DNA of 64,000 bases from Christensenella massiliensis (GCA_900155415.1 LT700187.1:2232001-2296000), one strand, 5' to 3'; numbered from the stretch's first letter, positions 1 through 9,190 are shown. Notes: generated from the letters alone by a model not told the origin. A program made the numbers and translations.

Positions 1-75
1 ATCGACGGCAATTATGTGACAGAGCATCTAAAAAATGAAGAGCAATATACTAATCTGCAAAAATTTATCCTGTAA
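1..75 (+). CDS. C-terminal end of an unidentified upstream gene
   Basis: An open frame enters from the left edge and stops with TAA at 73-75, leaving 24 residues ending in NLQKFIL. The fragment is too short to identify. In many Clostridia the gene before rnj is a Fur-family or DUF1292 protein, but nothing visible here decides between them. Confidence 0.5.
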   Translation: MDGNYVTEHLKNEEQYTNLQKFIL

Positions 76-76
76 A

Positions 77-104
77 TGCAGAGTCAGTATATTTATGGTA
101 TAAT
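77..104 (+). promoter_or_regulatory. promoter for the rnj operon
   Basis: A perfect TATAAT lies at 99-104, with a weak -35 candidate (TGCAGA, 77-82) 16 bases upstream. It sits between the stop of the preceding gene and rnj, so rnj can be transcribed independently. Confidence 0.45.
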
Positions 105-146
105 GGTTACAGAAAAGACAGAGTAGAAAAGAGAGATCAATAAAGT

Positions 147-1859
147 TTGGAAAATAAAAGAGTAAAAACAAAGCAGCCGCGGCAAAAGCAACAAAATAAG
201 GCCCCGGCTCCGTCGGTCAAGATCATTCCATTAGGCGGGATCGGCGAGATCGGCAAAAATATGACGGTGATCGAATTTGAGAATGATATCATCGTGATAG
301 ATGCGGGAATGATGTTTCCGCGCGAGGAAATGCTCGGCGTCGATTATGTGATAGCCGACACCGCATATTTACAAAAAAATGCACATAAAATCAGAGGCAT
401 CTTTTTCACACACGGGCATGAAGACCATATTGGCGGCGTTCCGTACGTTCTGCAGACATTGAATGTTCCCCTGTATGGTTCTACGCTTACGATGGCATTG
501 ATTGAAGCTAAATTGGCAGAACATCCGGAAATCGAAGCGGATATCCATGTTGTAAAAAATGGCGACAAAATCAAAGCAGGCGTTTTTACGGTAGAGTATA
601 TTCATGTCAGCCATTCCATCGATGATGCAATGGCGCTTGCTATTACGACCCCGATCGGCTTGCTCGTTCATACGGGCGATTTTAAGATAGACCTCACGCC
701 TGCCTGCGGAGAGGTCATGGAGCTTTCCCGTTTTGCAGAGCTGGGTAAAAAGGGTGTTTTGGCGCTGATGTCTGACAGTACGAACGCGGAGCGGCCGGGC
801 TTCACGATGTCGGAAAGTCAAGTTGGTGAAACATTCGTCAACTATTTCCGGCAGGCCAAGGGAAGGATCGTTGTCGCTTCCTTTGCCTCCAACGTGCATA
901 GGATCCAACAGGTGATCGATGTTGCACGTATCTTCAACCGGAAAATATGCCTTTCCGGGCGGAGTATGATCAAGATCGTGAACGTTACGCGCGAGCTTGG
1001 CTATTTGAATGTTGACGATGACATGTTCGTCAGTTTCGATGAATTGAAAAAGCTGCGCGATAATCAGATCGTTATTTTGACGACAGGCAGTCAGGGCGAG
1101 ACGATGTCGGGCTTGGTACGCATGGCAACAGGCCAGCACGCGAAGCTCAATGTTAAGGAGGGGGACCTCGTTATCATTTCAGCATCACCGATCCCCGGGA
1201 ATGAGAGATATGTATCGGATGTTATCAATATGCTGTACCGCAAGGGAGCAAGCGTGATCAATGATGCGGTCGATATGGTGCACGTTTCCGGACATGCGTG
1301 TGAAGAGGAGCTGAAATTGATGCTTTCCTTGGTCAAACCAAAATTCTTTATTCCGGTCCACGGAGAATACCGGCATCTCTATAAGCATGCGGCTCTTGCG
1401 GAAAAAATGGGGCTCAAAAAGAAAAATATTTTTATACCTGAAATCGGTTCTGTGATCGAACTGAACCGCAAAGTAGGCGTTCAAAAGGACACCGTACAAT
1501 CGGGAAGCGTACTGATAGACGGCCTTGGGGTAGGCGATGTCGGAAATGTTGTTCTCCGCGACAGAAAACAGCTTTCTTCCGACGGCTTGTTCATCATCGT
1601 GGTAACGACGTCGAGCGAAACAGGCGAGCTTTTGTCTGCACCGGATATCGTTTCACGGGGCTTTGTTTATATGAAGGAATCGGAAGACCTGCTTGAGCAT
1701 GCACGCGATCTTGTGATCGATATTGTAGATCATTGCAATGCGAACGGCCTTTCCGATTGGTCGACGCTCAAAAGCTCTATCAAAAAGGAAATATCGAATT
1801 ACTTATATGATATGACGCAAAGAAGCCCGATGATCCTGCCTATTATTATCGAAGTGTAA
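147..1859 (+). CDS. rnj: ribonuclease J
   Basis: RNase J is a metallo-beta-lactamase/beta-CASP ribonuclease with 5'-3' exo- and endonuclease activity that matures and degrades mRNA and rRNA in the cytoplasm. The zinc-binding HGHEDH motif is at residues 89-94, followed by the GDFKID and SDSTNAE motifs and the beta-CASP HVSGHA motif. The length of 570 aa is typical. The first 20 residues are a basic, Gln/Lys-rich tail. I take the start as TTG at 147 after a purine-rich stretch (AGAGAG); no upstream in-frame ATG fits better. It heads a run of closely spaced genes. Only one RNase J gene is in view, so J1 versus J2 cannot be assigned. Confidence 0.95.
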   Translation: MENKRVKTKQPRQKQQNKAPAPSVKIIPLGGIGEIGKNMTVIEFENDIIVIDAGMMFPREEMLGVDYVIADTAYLQKNAHKIRGIFFTHGHEDHIGGVPYVLQTLNVPLYGSTLTMALIEAKLAEHPEIEADIHVVKNGDKIKAGVFTVEYIHVSHSIDDAMALAITTPIGLLVHTGDFKIDLTPACGEVMELSRFAELGKKGVLALMSDSTNAERPGFTMSESQVGETFVNYFRQAKGRIVVASFASNVHRIQQVIDVARIFNRKICLSGRSMIKIVNVTRELGYLNVDDDMFVSFDELKKLRDNQIVILTTGSQGETMSGLVRMATGQHAKLNVKEGDLVIISASPIPGNERYVSDVINMLYRKGASVINDAVDMVHVSGHACEEELKLMLSLVKPKFFIPVHGEYRHLYKHAALAEKMGLKKKNIFIPEIGSVIELNRKVGVQKDTVQSGSVLIDGLGVGDVGNVVLRDRKQLSSDGLFIIVVTTSSETGELLSAPDIVSRGFVYMKESEDLLEHARDLVIDIVDHCNANGLSDWSTLKSSIKKEISNYLYDMTQRSPMILPIIIEV

Positions 1860-1872
1860 AGGAGAACAAAGC

Positions 1873-2226
1873 ATGATAAATATTTATGATAAAGCGAATG
1901 AGCTTGCCTCTCTCATCAAGCAAAGCGAAGAATACAAAGCTTATGATAAGATAAAAGATGAAGTATATGAGGATGAGCAGTCCAAACGGATGATCAAGGA
2001 TTACAAAAAGCTGCAGTTCGAAGCACAGGCGGCTTATCTTACCGGAAAAGAGCCCGAAGCGGAGCTGATGGAGAAAATTCAAAAAATGGGAGAGGTGCTC
2101 CAATTCAATCCGAAAATCACTGAATTTTTTTCCGCAGAATATAAATTCAATACGCTTGTTTCCGATATCTATAAAATTATCGGCGAGGCATGCGACGTTG
2201 GAGCGAATATGTTTGACGAAGACTGA
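1873..2226 (+). CDS. YlbF/YmcA family protein
   Basis: A 117-residue, charged, all-helical protein beginning MINIYDKANELASLIKQSEE. It matches the YlbF/YmcA (Com_YlbF) family, whose Bacillus members form the RicAFT complex that works with RNase Y in mRNA processing and developmental control. The RBS is GGAG at 1861-1864. It lies 13 bases after rnj and 17 before mltG. Placement next to an RNase gene fits an RNA-turnover role, but which paralogue it is cannot be told from sequence alone. Confidence 0.8.
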   Translation: MINIYDKANELASLIKQSEEYKAYDKIKDEVYEDEQSKRMIKDYKKLQFEAQAAYLTGKEPEAELMEKIQKMGEVLQFNPKITEFFSAEYKFNTLVSDIYKIIGEACDVGANMFDED

Positions 2227-2243
2227 CACAGGAGTGAAAGCCC

Positions 2244-3554
2244 TTGGCAAAGAAATTGGAAAATCCATATACGGATGATGGAATAGAATACGGCGCGCCG
2301 GAAATCCTTTCAAATGGGAAAAAGCCGAAAAAAAAGCCTTCCAAAAAATCAATGTGGAGCAAATTGCGCCCGCTGCTCACGGTCGTGATTAGTTTGGCGA
2401 TCGTTCTTTGCGTGGCTTTCGGCCTTTTCAATTATGTGAAAGAGCACTACTTTGACCCGGTCGATATAAGCGATACGTCAACGGTGGAGGTCGAGATCCC
2501 AAGAGGTTCTTCGCTCAACACCATTTCCGAAATTTTGTATGAAAATGACTTGATCCGCAATACGCAGGTATTCAAGCTTTATGTGGATTTTTCCGATATG
2601 TCTTCCAAGCTGAAAGCGGGAACCTATGAGCTTTCCCGCAGCATGACGTTTGACGATATCATCTATACTCTGCAGGAAGGAAACGCAGCGCAGGCGGCTC
2701 TTGACGTGCGTTTTATCGAAGGGCGTACTGCGGAAGAGTATGCGCAGCAATTAGTTGATAATTACGGTATTTTAAAGAATACGGAGGATTATATGGAGAT
2801 CGTCCGTACGGGCGGAGATTTCATAAATAGCGGCGATTATCCGTTCCTTGCTGAAGCAAAGGCAAAGGATGATGCGCGTCCTGCTGAGCAAAAGCGTTAT
2901 TCCCTATTGGAGGGATATTTATTCCCGGATACGTACAACGAATATTCGGATGCTTCTGCCGAAACGATCATAGAAGACCAGCTGGATCGCTTCAAGGAGG
3001 TCATCAGCATGAAAAAGGAAGGCGAGGAGCAGACTTATCAGGAACGGGCGGCGGAGCTTGGCTGGAGTATCGATGATGTTGTGACGCTTGCTTCTATCAT
3101 CGAAAAAGAAGCGTCCAAAGCAGAGGATTATGCAAAGGTGTCCGCAGTCTTTCACAACCGTTTGGATTCAGAGGAGGAGTTTGCACATTTTCTGGATTCT
3201 GACGCTACGCAGATGTATGGTCTTGGGATTACAGGGCAGATCACGATAGGCGATGAAGAGCTTATGACATCGACGCCATATAATACGCGTCGGAACGGCG
3301 TCGGCTTTGCAGGGCTTCCCGCCGGTCCGATCGGCAATCCCGGAAGAGCCGCCATCGAGGCCGCGCTGTATCCGGATGAAAGCCTGATGCAGGAGGGAGA
3401 AGAATATTATTACTTCCTTGCAACAGATATAGAAAACGGTGTTGTCGAGTATACCCAGACGCTGGAGGAATTCAACGCATTGAAAGAACAGTGGCAGCCC
3501 GTATGGGACGCGCTCGACGCCGAGACCTCGGCAAATTCGGAAGGTGGACAATGA
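2244..3554 (+). CDS. mltG: endolytic murein transglycosylase MltG (YceG-like)
   Basis: MltG cleaves nascent peptidoglycan strands at the membrane and limits glycan chain length. The protein has 436 residues: a Lys-rich cytoplasmic tail (1-40), one transmembrane helix (about 43-63), then the extracellular YceG domain. The family motif EGYLFPDTY is at 223-231, and the catalytic segment ASIIEKEA at 283-290 carries the essential Glu. The start is TTG at 2244, preceded by GGAG at 2231. Its stop overlaps the next gene's ATG (ATGA at 3551), suggesting translational coupling. Confidence 0.93.
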   Translation: MAKKLENPYTDDGIEYGAPEILSNGKKPKKKPSKKSMWSKLRPLLTVVISLAIVLCVAFGLFNYVKEHYFDPVDISDTSTVEVEIPRGSSLNTISEILYENDLIRNTQVFKLYVDFSDMSSKLKAGTYELSRSMTFDDIIYTLQEGNAAQAALDVRFIEGRTAEEYAQQLVDNYGILKNTEDYMEIVRTGGDFINSGDYPFLAEAKAKDDARPAEQKRYSLLEGYLFPDTYNEYSDASAETIIEDQLDRFKEVISMKKEGEEQTYQERAAELGWSIDDVVTLASIIEKEASKAEDYAKVSAVFHNRLDSEEEFAHFLDSDATQMYGLGITGQITIGDEELMTSTPYNTRRNGVGFAGLPAGPIGNPGRAAIEAALYPDESLMQEGEEYYYFLATDIENGVVEYTQTLEEFNALKEQWQPVWDALDAETSANSEGGQ

Positions 3555-4768
3555 TCGAATTGCTTGCCCCAGCCGGGAATCTTGAGACTCTTGAAACAGC
3601 TTTGTATTTTGGCGCTGACGCCATTTATATGGCGGGAAAGCAGTATGGCTTACGGGCATTTGCAGATAATTTTACGGAAGACGGTCTTGCCGCTGCCTCA
3701 AGGCTTACGCATGAATACGGAAAAAAGCTGTATGTGACCGTCAATTCTGTCCTTTGGAACAGGGATATACCCGGATTGGAGGGATATCTCCGTTATCTTT
3801 CCGAGATACGGGCCGACGGCATTATCGTAACGGACCCTGCGGTTCTTCTGTTGCTGCGGCGTTCCGGCATCCCTCTTGCCGTGCATATCAGTACGCAGGC
3901 AAATACGACGAATTATTTGTCTGCTTCTTTTTGGTATGAGCAAGGGGCGGAGCGAATCGTTTTATCCCGCGAGGTATCTCTTGATGACATAGCGGAAATA
4001 CGGAAAAATGTGCCCGCCGGTCTTGAATTAGAGGCATTTGTACACGGTTCCATGTGTATCGCGCATTCCGGGCGCTGCCTGCTGAGCTCAGTCCTGACAG
4101 GCCGGAGCGGCAACCGCGGCGCTTGCGCGCAGCCCTGCCGCTGGGAATACCATCTTTATGAAAAGGGCTATGACGGCCAATACTTCCCAGTATTTGAAGA
4201 TGATCATGGGACCTATATCATGAACTCACGCGACCTGATGATGATCGAGCATATCCCTGAATTAGTACAAGCGGGCGTTACGAGTTTTAAAATCGAGGGG
4301 CGTATGAAATCTGCCTATTATGTTGCTTCCGTTGTGCATGCATACCGCAGGGCCATCGATGCCTACCAGAAGGACCCATCTGCCTACTGCTTTAACGAAA
4401 ATCTGAAAGAAGAGCTTATAAAGTCCGCGACACGCGGCTTTACTACTGGTTTTTATTTTGGGAATCCCTATGAAGACGGACAGGATACTGTGCGGGATAC
4501 GGACCCGCGGCGGTATACTTTCACCGGAAAGGTGATTTCAGCGGAAAAAGATGGCTTCATCGAGGTGGAACAGCGAAATAAATTCAGCGTTGGGGAAAAA
4601 TTGGAAGTGCTTTCTCCGCGACTTGAAAGCGCTGCGTTTTTTGTGGAATCGATTAAGGACAGAGATGGAAATATGCAAGAAAGCGCGCCTCATCCGCAGC
4701 AGCATGTCCGAATCAATTGCCCCTATGCGCTGCAGCCGGGCGATCTGCTGCGCAGACAGGATGGGTGA
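3551..4768 (+). CDS. peptidase U32 family protein
   Basis: The 405-residue protein begins MIELLAPAGNLET, the standard N-terminus of the U32 family. The U32 signature EAFVHGSMCIAHSGRC lies near residue 160, followed by the Cys-containing GNRGACAQPC. U32 proteins include collagenase-like proteases and tRNA or ubiquinone hydroxylation factors (TrhP, UbiU). In Firmicutes this mltG-linked member is most often TrhP-like and involved in tRNA U34 hydroxylation, which is family inference. The frame is open upstream, but the ATG at 3551 is chosen because it overlaps the mltG stop and follows AAGGTGG. Confidence 0.88.
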   Translation: MIELLAPAGNLETLETALYFGADAIYMAGKQYGLRAFADNFTEDGLAAASRLTHEYGKKLYVTVNSVLWNRDIPGLEGYLRYLSEIRADGIIVTDPAVLLLLRRSGIPLAVHISTQANTTNYLSASFWYEQGAERIVLSREVSLDDIAEIRKNVPAGLELEAFVHGSMCIAHSGRCLLSSVLTGRSGNRGACAQPCRWEYHLYEKGYDGQYFPVFEDDHGTYIMNSRDLMMIEHIPELVQAGVTSFKIEGRMKSAYYVASVVHAYRRAIDAYQKDPSAYCFNENLKEELIKSATRGFTTGFYFGNPYEDGQDTVRDTDPRRYTFTGKVISAEKDGFIEVEQRNKFSVGEKLEVLSPRLESAAFFVESIKDRDGNMQESAPHPQQHVRINCPYALQPGDLLRRQDG

Positions 4769-4780
4769 TAAGGAGATTTT

Positions 4781-5629
4781 ATGATACGATTTGGTCCTGC
4801 CGGAAATTCCGAGGCATTTTATGCAGAAGGCAATAAGCATACCTACGAAGCACCAAAATGGCTGTGGGAGCAAGGTTTGAACGCTTTTGAATATTCGTTT
4901 GGCAGAGGCGTTAAGCTGAAAGAAGCTACCGCATCAAAGATACGCGAACAAGCGGAGCAATATGATATTGCCGTAAGCGTGCATGCGCCATACTATATCA
5001 ATCTTGCAAACGACGCGCCGGAGAAATTTGAAAAAAACCTTGCTTATTTTCGGGAATCAACGGCTGCGGCGGGTTATCTCGGCGCACAGCGTATCGTTTT
5101 TCATCCCGGTTCCTGCGCCAAGCTGGAGCGCTCGGAAGCATTTCGCAATGTATGTAAAAATCTCAAGGATATTCTCCATGCGCTGCATGAAGAGGGATAT
5201 CACGATTTTATTTATTGCGCGGAAACGATGGGCAAGCTCAATCAAATTGCCGATCTCGAAGAAGTCTGTATTCTGGCGCAGCTCGATGACTGTATCTATC
5301 CGGCGATCGACTTCGGGCATCTCAATGCGCGTACGCTTGGAGGGCTTAGGACGCAGGAGGATTATACGGCCGTTCTGTCCAGTCTCGAAAATAGTGTTGG
5401 AAAGGAAAAGACTGATAAAATGCATGTTCATTTTTCTCATATACAGTATACTGACAAAGGGGAAAAGATGCATTTGACGTTCGAAGACCGTGAATGGGGA
5501 CCCTTTTTTGAACCGTTGGCCGCAGTATTAAAGGCACGGCCGGGCATGGAGCCTGTTATTATCTGTGAATCAAGCGGAACGCAGGCAAAGGATGCAGTAA
5601 AAATGAAACGATTATACGAGGAAGCATAA
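4781..5629 (+). CDS. apurinic endonuclease IV-like TIM-barrel protein
   Basis: A 282-residue protein of the AP endonuclease 2 / xylose isomerase-like TIM barrel family. Metal-ligand motifs typical of endonuclease IV are visible: VSVHAPYYINLAN, VFHPGS, CAETMGK, DFGHLNAR and HVHFSHI. The expected role is cleavage of abasic sites and trimming of 3' blocks in base excision repair. Spacing to the U32 gene is 12 bases, with AAGGAG before the ATG. Some family members are sugar isomerases, so DNA repair is likely but not certain. Confidence 0.8.
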   Translation: MIRFGPAGNSEAFYAEGNKHTYEAPKWLWEQGLNAFEYSFGRGVKLKEATASKIREQAEQYDIAVSVHAPYYINLANDAPEKFEKNLAYFRESTAAAGYLGAQRIVFHPGSCAKLERSEAFRNVCKNLKDILHALHEEGYHDFIYCAETMGKLNQIADLEEVCILAQLDDCIYPAIDFGHLNARTLGGLRTQEDYTAVLSSLENSVGKEKTDKMHVHFSHIQYTDKGEKMHLTFEDREWGPFFEPLAAVLKARPGMEPVIICESSGTQAKDAVKMKRLYEEA

Positions 5630-5633
5630 ACGG

Positions 5634-6686
5634 ATGGAAAATGTAATTGAAAAAATCAGAAAAACAGGAAAAGCGGATGCATATTTGCTTTCCTCTATAC
5701 AAAATGTAGCCTATGCGACAAATTTTTCAGGGGATTGCTCCCAATTATTGATCACTGGAACGGGCGCATATTTTTTTACTGACTTCCGCTATGTGGAGCA
5801 GGCGCGGAGTGAAGTAAAGGATGCTGAGATCATTATGACTGCGGCAGGAGACCGTCTCGAAAAAATCAACGAATATCTCCGAGGGGAAGCGATCCGCATG
5901 ATCGGGATCGAAAAAAATGACGTTACGGTCAAGGTATTCGAGGGATACCGCGGAACGTTCGAGCCTTATTATTCTTATATTGATATCGCAGAAGAGCTCC
6001 TATTGCTCCGGATGATAAAAACAGACGATGAGCTCGCCAATATCCGAAAAGCCGCGCAGGCAAATGAAATTGCGCTGCACGGGCTTCTTCCTTTGATCAA
6101 GCCCGGAATCAGCGAACTGGATATCCGCGCTGAGCTTGAATACCGTATGCAGAAACAGGGAATGGATCTTGCTTTCCCTACGATTGTTGCCGCAGGGCCG
6201 AATTCTGCATGCCCGCACGCGACGCCCTCCGCCTATAAGCTGCGGCCGGGAGATTTTCTGACCATAGATTTCGGCTGCCGGTATCAAGGATATTGTTCGG
6301 ATATGACCCGCACTTTCGGCATCGGAAATATTGACGGGAAGAGAAAAAAAATATATGATATAGTTAAATATGCACAGGCAAGCGCCGCTGCGGCTGCTGT
6401 GCCGGGTGCAAATACGCACGATGTAGACGCTGTTGCGCGCGATATCATTGCAAAAGCTGGTTATGGGGAATATTACGACCATGGTACGGGTCATGGAGTC
6501 GGGCGTTTCATCCATGAGCTTCCGGTTTTGAATCCCCGCACCTCCTCTATCCTCGAGGAAAAGATGGTGTATACTGTTGAGCCGGGGATCTACGTTCCGG
6601 AAATCGGCGGGGTGCGGATAGAAGATATGCATATCGGCGGATACGGCAGCGTTTATGAATTTACGAAGGATTTAATTTTGTTATAA
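5634..6686 (+). CDS. Xaa-Pro aminopeptidase (M24 family)
   Basis: A 350-residue creatinase-fold metallopeptidase that removes N-terminal residues preceding proline. The pita-bread domain has the five metal ligands in context: TIDFGCRYQGYCSDMTRTF (two Asp), GTGHGVGRFIHE (His), EPGIYVPE (Glu) and GVRIEDM (Glu). The shorter N-terminal domain (about 1-125) fits aminopeptidase P-like YqhT proteins. It is placed directly before efp, as YqhT is in Bacillus. EF-P carries Pro-rich-translation function and the pair is conserved across Firmicutes. Confidence 0.92.
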   Translation: MENVIEKIRKTGKADAYLLSSIQNVAYATNFSGDCSQLLITGTGAYFFTDFRYVEQARSEVKDAEIIMTAAGDRLEKINEYLRGEAIRMIGIEKNDVTVKVFEGYRGTFEPYYSYIDIAEELLLLRMIKTDDELANIRKAAQANEIALHGLLPLIKPGISELDIRAELEYRMQKQGMDLAFPTIVAAGPNSACPHATPSAYKLRPGDFLTIDFGCRYQGYCSDMTRTFGIGNIDGKRKKIYDIVKYAQASAAAAAVPGANTHDVDAVARDIIAKAGYGEYYDHGTGHGVGRFIHELPVLNPRTSSILEEKMVYTVEPGIYVPEIGGVRIEDMHIGGYGSVYEFTKDLILL

Positions 6687-6704
6687 AACAGGAGGTATGG
6701 TTGT

Positions 6705-7262
6705 ATGGTTTCAGCCGGAGAATTCAGAAAAGGGATGACAGTAGAAATAGACGGACAGGTGTGGGTCATCGTCGACTTCCAGCACGTAAAGCCGGGAAAG
6801 GGCGCTGCGTTTGTACGTACTAAAATCAAAAATGTCGTGACCGGGAATGTTTTGGAGCGTACATTCAATCCGACGGAAAAATTCCCGAAAGCGCATATTG
6901 ACCGTAAGGAGATGCAGTATCTTTATTCAGACGGTGAGCTTTATTATTTCATGGATACGGAGACTTATGAGCAGCTGCCGCTCAATCATGACAAGGTGGA
7001 GGATGCGCTTCCTTATATCACAGAAAATATGAATGTGACCATCAAATTTTTTAAAGGGGAAGCGTTTTCTGTCGAACCGCCGAATTTTGTCGAATTGACC
7101 ATTACGGAAACGGAGCCCGGGTTTAAAGGGGATACGGCAACGGCAGGAAATAAGCCGGCAATCATGGAGACCGGTGCAAAAATCATGGTTCCTTTGTTCA
7201 TTGATACAGGAGATAAGATCCGCATCGATACCAGAACCGGCGAATATATGGAACGCGTATAA
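6705..7262 (+). CDS. efp: elongation factor P
   Basis: EF-P rescues ribosomes stalled at consecutive prolines. The 185-residue length and three-domain KOW/OB/OB architecture are standard. The N-terminal [18 protein letters not shown] and C-terminal [17 protein letters not shown] segments are diagnostic. A strong RBS (AGGAGGT) lies 8 bases before the ATG. It ends the rnj-efp block; an 87-base gap with a possible TATAAA (7307) separates it from asp23. Confidence 0.96.
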   Translation: MVSAGEFRKGMTVEIDGQVWVIVDFQHVKPGKGAAFVRTKIKNVVTGNVLERTFNPTEKFPKAHIDRKEMQYLYSDGELYYFMDTETYEQLPLNHDKVEDALPYITENMNVTIKFFKGEAFSVEPPNFVELTITETEPGFKGDTATAGNKPAIMETGAKIMVPLFIDTGDKIRIDTRTGEYMERV

Positions 7263-7349
7263 AAAGATTCATAGACAAATAATGGTTTTCCACCGGACGA
7301 TGTGGGTATAAATGGTTTATATTAAAAATGAATCGGAGGCGGTTTAATT

Positions 7350-7802
7350 ATGGCAGATACAAATTTAAGTACACAGGATACGACTGCGGTCAAAAAGGAA
7401 AGCAATGGAACGGTAACGTTCGCAAATGAAGTAATTGCGACGATCGCAGGTTTGGCAGCTGTAGATATCCCGGGCGTTGCCGGAATGAGCGGTGGATTTG
7501 TGGACGGTTTTACTGAACTTCTCGGCCGCAAGAATCTCTCTAAGGGAATCAAGGTTGAGGTCGGAACGGAGGAAGTGGCTGTCGATATTGCTATCGTGGT
7601 GGAATATGGTACGCCTGTGCCGGAAATCGCCCGTAATATCCAGATGGCGGTCATGAAAGCGATCGAAACTATGACCGGTCTTAAGGTTGTGGAAGTGAAT
7701 CTGAACGTACAGGGAATCAAATTCAAGGAACAGACAGCGCCTGTTCGCAAGGAGAAAGAACCGAAAGAGGAGAAACCGGAGAAAGCACCCAGAGTCAAAT
7801 AG
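7350..7802 (+). CDS. Asp23/Gls24 family envelope stress protein
   Basis: A 150-residue Asp23/Gls24 (DUF322) protein. The core TFANEVIATIAGLAAVDIPG and the VEVGTEEVAVDIAIVVEYG segment are characteristic. Asp23 proteins polymerise at the membrane with AmaP and contribute to envelope homeostasis. The C-terminus is a Lys/Glu/Pro-rich tail. It has a strong RBS (GGAGGCGG) and is followed by amaP, DUF2273 and nusB, the conserved Firmicute order. Confidence 0.9.
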   Translation: MADTNLSTQDTTAVKKESNGTVTFANEVIATIAGLAAVDIPGVAGMSGGFVDGFTELLGRKNLSKGIKVEVGTEEVAVDIAIVVEYGTPVPEIARNIQMAVMKAIETMTGLKVVEVNLNVQGIKFKEQTAPVRKEKEPKEEKPEKAPRVK

Positions 7803-7851
7803 CAAAGCAGAAAAGCTTACCGGGCCATACGTGGTAAGGCAGAGCTTTGCT
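7801..7851 (+). terminator. nested stem-loop after asp23
   Basis: The outer stem AGCAAAGC (7801-7808) pairs with GCTTTGCT (7844-7851). The inner stem CTTACC (7816-7821) pairs with GGTAAG (7833-7838). Only a weak T-rich tail (TTGCTTTATA) follows, so it may be a leaky terminator or an RNA-processing or stabilising structure rather than a full stop. Confidence 0.5.
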
Positions 7852-7877
7852 TGCTTTATAGCAATGCTGCAAATTTT

Positions 7878-7907
7878 GTATACCCGGCCATTTCAGGCCG
7901 GGTATAT
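7878..7907 (+). terminator. GC-rich hairpin in the asp23-amaP gap
   Basis: A perfect 10-bp stem (ATACCCGGCC at 7880-7889 with GGCCGGGTAT at 7896-7905), extended by a T-A and a G-T pair, encloses a six-base loop. No T-run follows, so it is better seen as an mRNA stabiliser or attenuator between asp23 and amaP than as a classical terminator. Confidence 0.45.
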
Positions 7908-7950
7908 TCAGTAAATCTTTGTTCGGCAGAATCTTTGGGAGGAAAAATAT

Positions 7951-8505
7951 ATGAAAATGAAGGTGGGAACCCGTGTTGTCCTAACGATTTATTTGATCGC
8001 TGTCATCATACTGTGCGGCTTTATACTGGCAACGCTTGGCGGGCTGATTCCGGGCAGCAATTTGTCGGATTTTACAGATACGGTTCTGAACGGTCCATTG
8101 GGATACAAAATTCTTTACGCCGTAATTGCGGTCGTTGTCATCATCATAAGTTTTATGCTGATGTTCTTTGGGGTGGGAAAGGCCCCGGCGCCGAAAACGG
8201 CAAAGGTCGCTTCTTTTGAAAGCGGGAATATCCTGATTACCGTAAAAGCGATCGAAGAATTGGTAGAGCGTTATGTTCACGAAAACAAAAATGTGAAAGG
8301 ACTCAAAACAACGGTCGTTTCACATGAAGATTCGCTGGATATCGCGATCGATATTTGTGTTCTTCCAGATGTCGATATCCCGGCTGTCACCAAGGAGCTG
8401 CAGTCTGGGTTGGCATCTTATATCCAACAGCATACGGGCATTACTGTGAACGAAACAAAGATTATGGTAACGGGCCTCAAGGAAAATGCCGGACGGGCTT
8501 CCTGA
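7951..8505 (+). CDS. amaP: AmaP-like alkaline shock response membrane anchor protein
   Basis: A 184-residue protein with two transmembrane helices (about 8-30 and 53-75) and a cytoplasmic Asp23-like C-terminal domain (about 90-175). This is the architecture of AmaP, which tethers Asp23 filaments to the membrane. The RBS is GGGAGG at 7938. It lies between asp23 and the DUF2273 gene, its usual partners. The family assignment is firm; the stress role is inferred from staphylococcal homologues. Confidence 0.85.
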   Translation: MKMKVGTRVVLTIYLIAVIILCGFILATLGGLIPGSNLSDFTDTVLNGPLGYKILYAVIAVVVIIISFMLMFFGVGKAPAPKTAKVASFESGNILITVKAIEELVERYVHENKNVKGLKTTVVSHEDSLDIAIDICVLPDVDIPAVTKELQSGLASYIQQHTGITVNETKIMVTGLKENAGRAS

Positions 8506-8523
8506 TTAGCGGAGGCGCGCGGA

Positions 8524-8745
8524 ATGAAAGAAAAATTTTTTGAATGGTACAGCGAGAACAGCGGACTGTTTTGGGGAATCGTGATCGGTCTTCTCGTTGC
8601 GATCCTATTCCTGACGATTGGCTTTTGGGCGACTCTTTTGATTGCATTATGCGTAGGAGTCGGTGCGTTTTTGGGGGCGCGTCCTGATATTCGGTTAATG
8701 ATCCGGGAATGGTTTATGGGACTCTTCACAAAGAGAAATCATTAA
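8524..8745 (+). CDS. DUF2273 small membrane protein
   Basis: A 73-residue protein with two hydrophobic segments (about 15-33 and 34-52) after a short N-terminus beginning MKEKFFEWY. This is the DUF2273 family (YqhY-cluster small protein), which nearly always accompanies Asp23/AmaP. It is preceded by GGAGG and lies 18 bases after amaP. Its biochemical role is unknown; it is probably part of the Asp23 membrane complex. Confidence 0.8.
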   Translation: MKEKFFEWYSENSGLFWGIVIGLLVAILFLTIGFWATLLIALCVGVGAFLGARPDIRLMIREWFMGLFTKRNH

Positions 8746-8773
8746 TTATGAATTATGGGGGTATTGTTTTGGC

Positions 8774-9190
8774 ATGAGCAGGACGAGTGCACGCGAAACT
8801 GCAATGAAACTTCTATATGAATATGGCGTCACTGGAACGCTCAGCAAGGATTCGCTCGAAAATGCTCCGGACGTTTTTGATACGGATTCTCTGGATGAGA
8901 ATAATATGCGGTATATCGATCATATCGTAACGGGCTTTCCGGAAAAATGCGGAGAGATCGACGCAATTATTTCCACACATTCCAAGTCATGGAAATTGGA
9001 GCGGATCGCAAAAGTCGATTTGGCTATTTTGCGTCTTGCGCTTTACGAAATACTTTTTATGGCGGATATACCCGCCAAGGTAACAATCAACGAAGCGGTC
9101 GAACTTGCGAAAAAATATTCTGCTGAAAAATCTTATCAATTTGTCAATGGGCTTCTCGGCGGTTATCTTCGAAGCGGAGGAGACAAGTGA
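8774..9190 (+). CDS. nusB: transcription antitermination protein NusB
   Basis: A 138-residue all-helical NusB. The N-terminal SARETAMKLLYEYG (RNA/boxA-binding helix) and C-terminal TINEAVELAKKYSAEKSYQFVNGLLGGYL are hallmark segments. NusB with NusE binds boxA and promotes antitermination of rRNA operons. The RBS (GGGGG at 8757) lies rather far from the ATG. Its stop overlaps the next gene's GTG start (GTGA at 9187), so the two are probably co-translated. Confidence 0.93.
   Translation: MSRTSARETAMKLLYEYGVTGTLSKDSLENAPDVFDTDSLDENNMRYIDHIVTGFPEKCGEIDAIISTHSKSWKLERIAKVDLAILRLALYEILFMADIPAKVTINEAVELAKKYSAEKSYQFVNGLLGGYLRSGGDK

Noticed and set aside
369-1139. Long minus-strand open frame inside rnj
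   Set aside because: It is antisense to an unambiguous RNase J gene, has no RBS and no recognisable family; it reflects codon bias of the real gene.
7851-8219. Plus-strand frame overlapping amaP in another frame
   Set aside because: The peptide is low in recognisable features and ends inside amaP, which has the RBS and family match.
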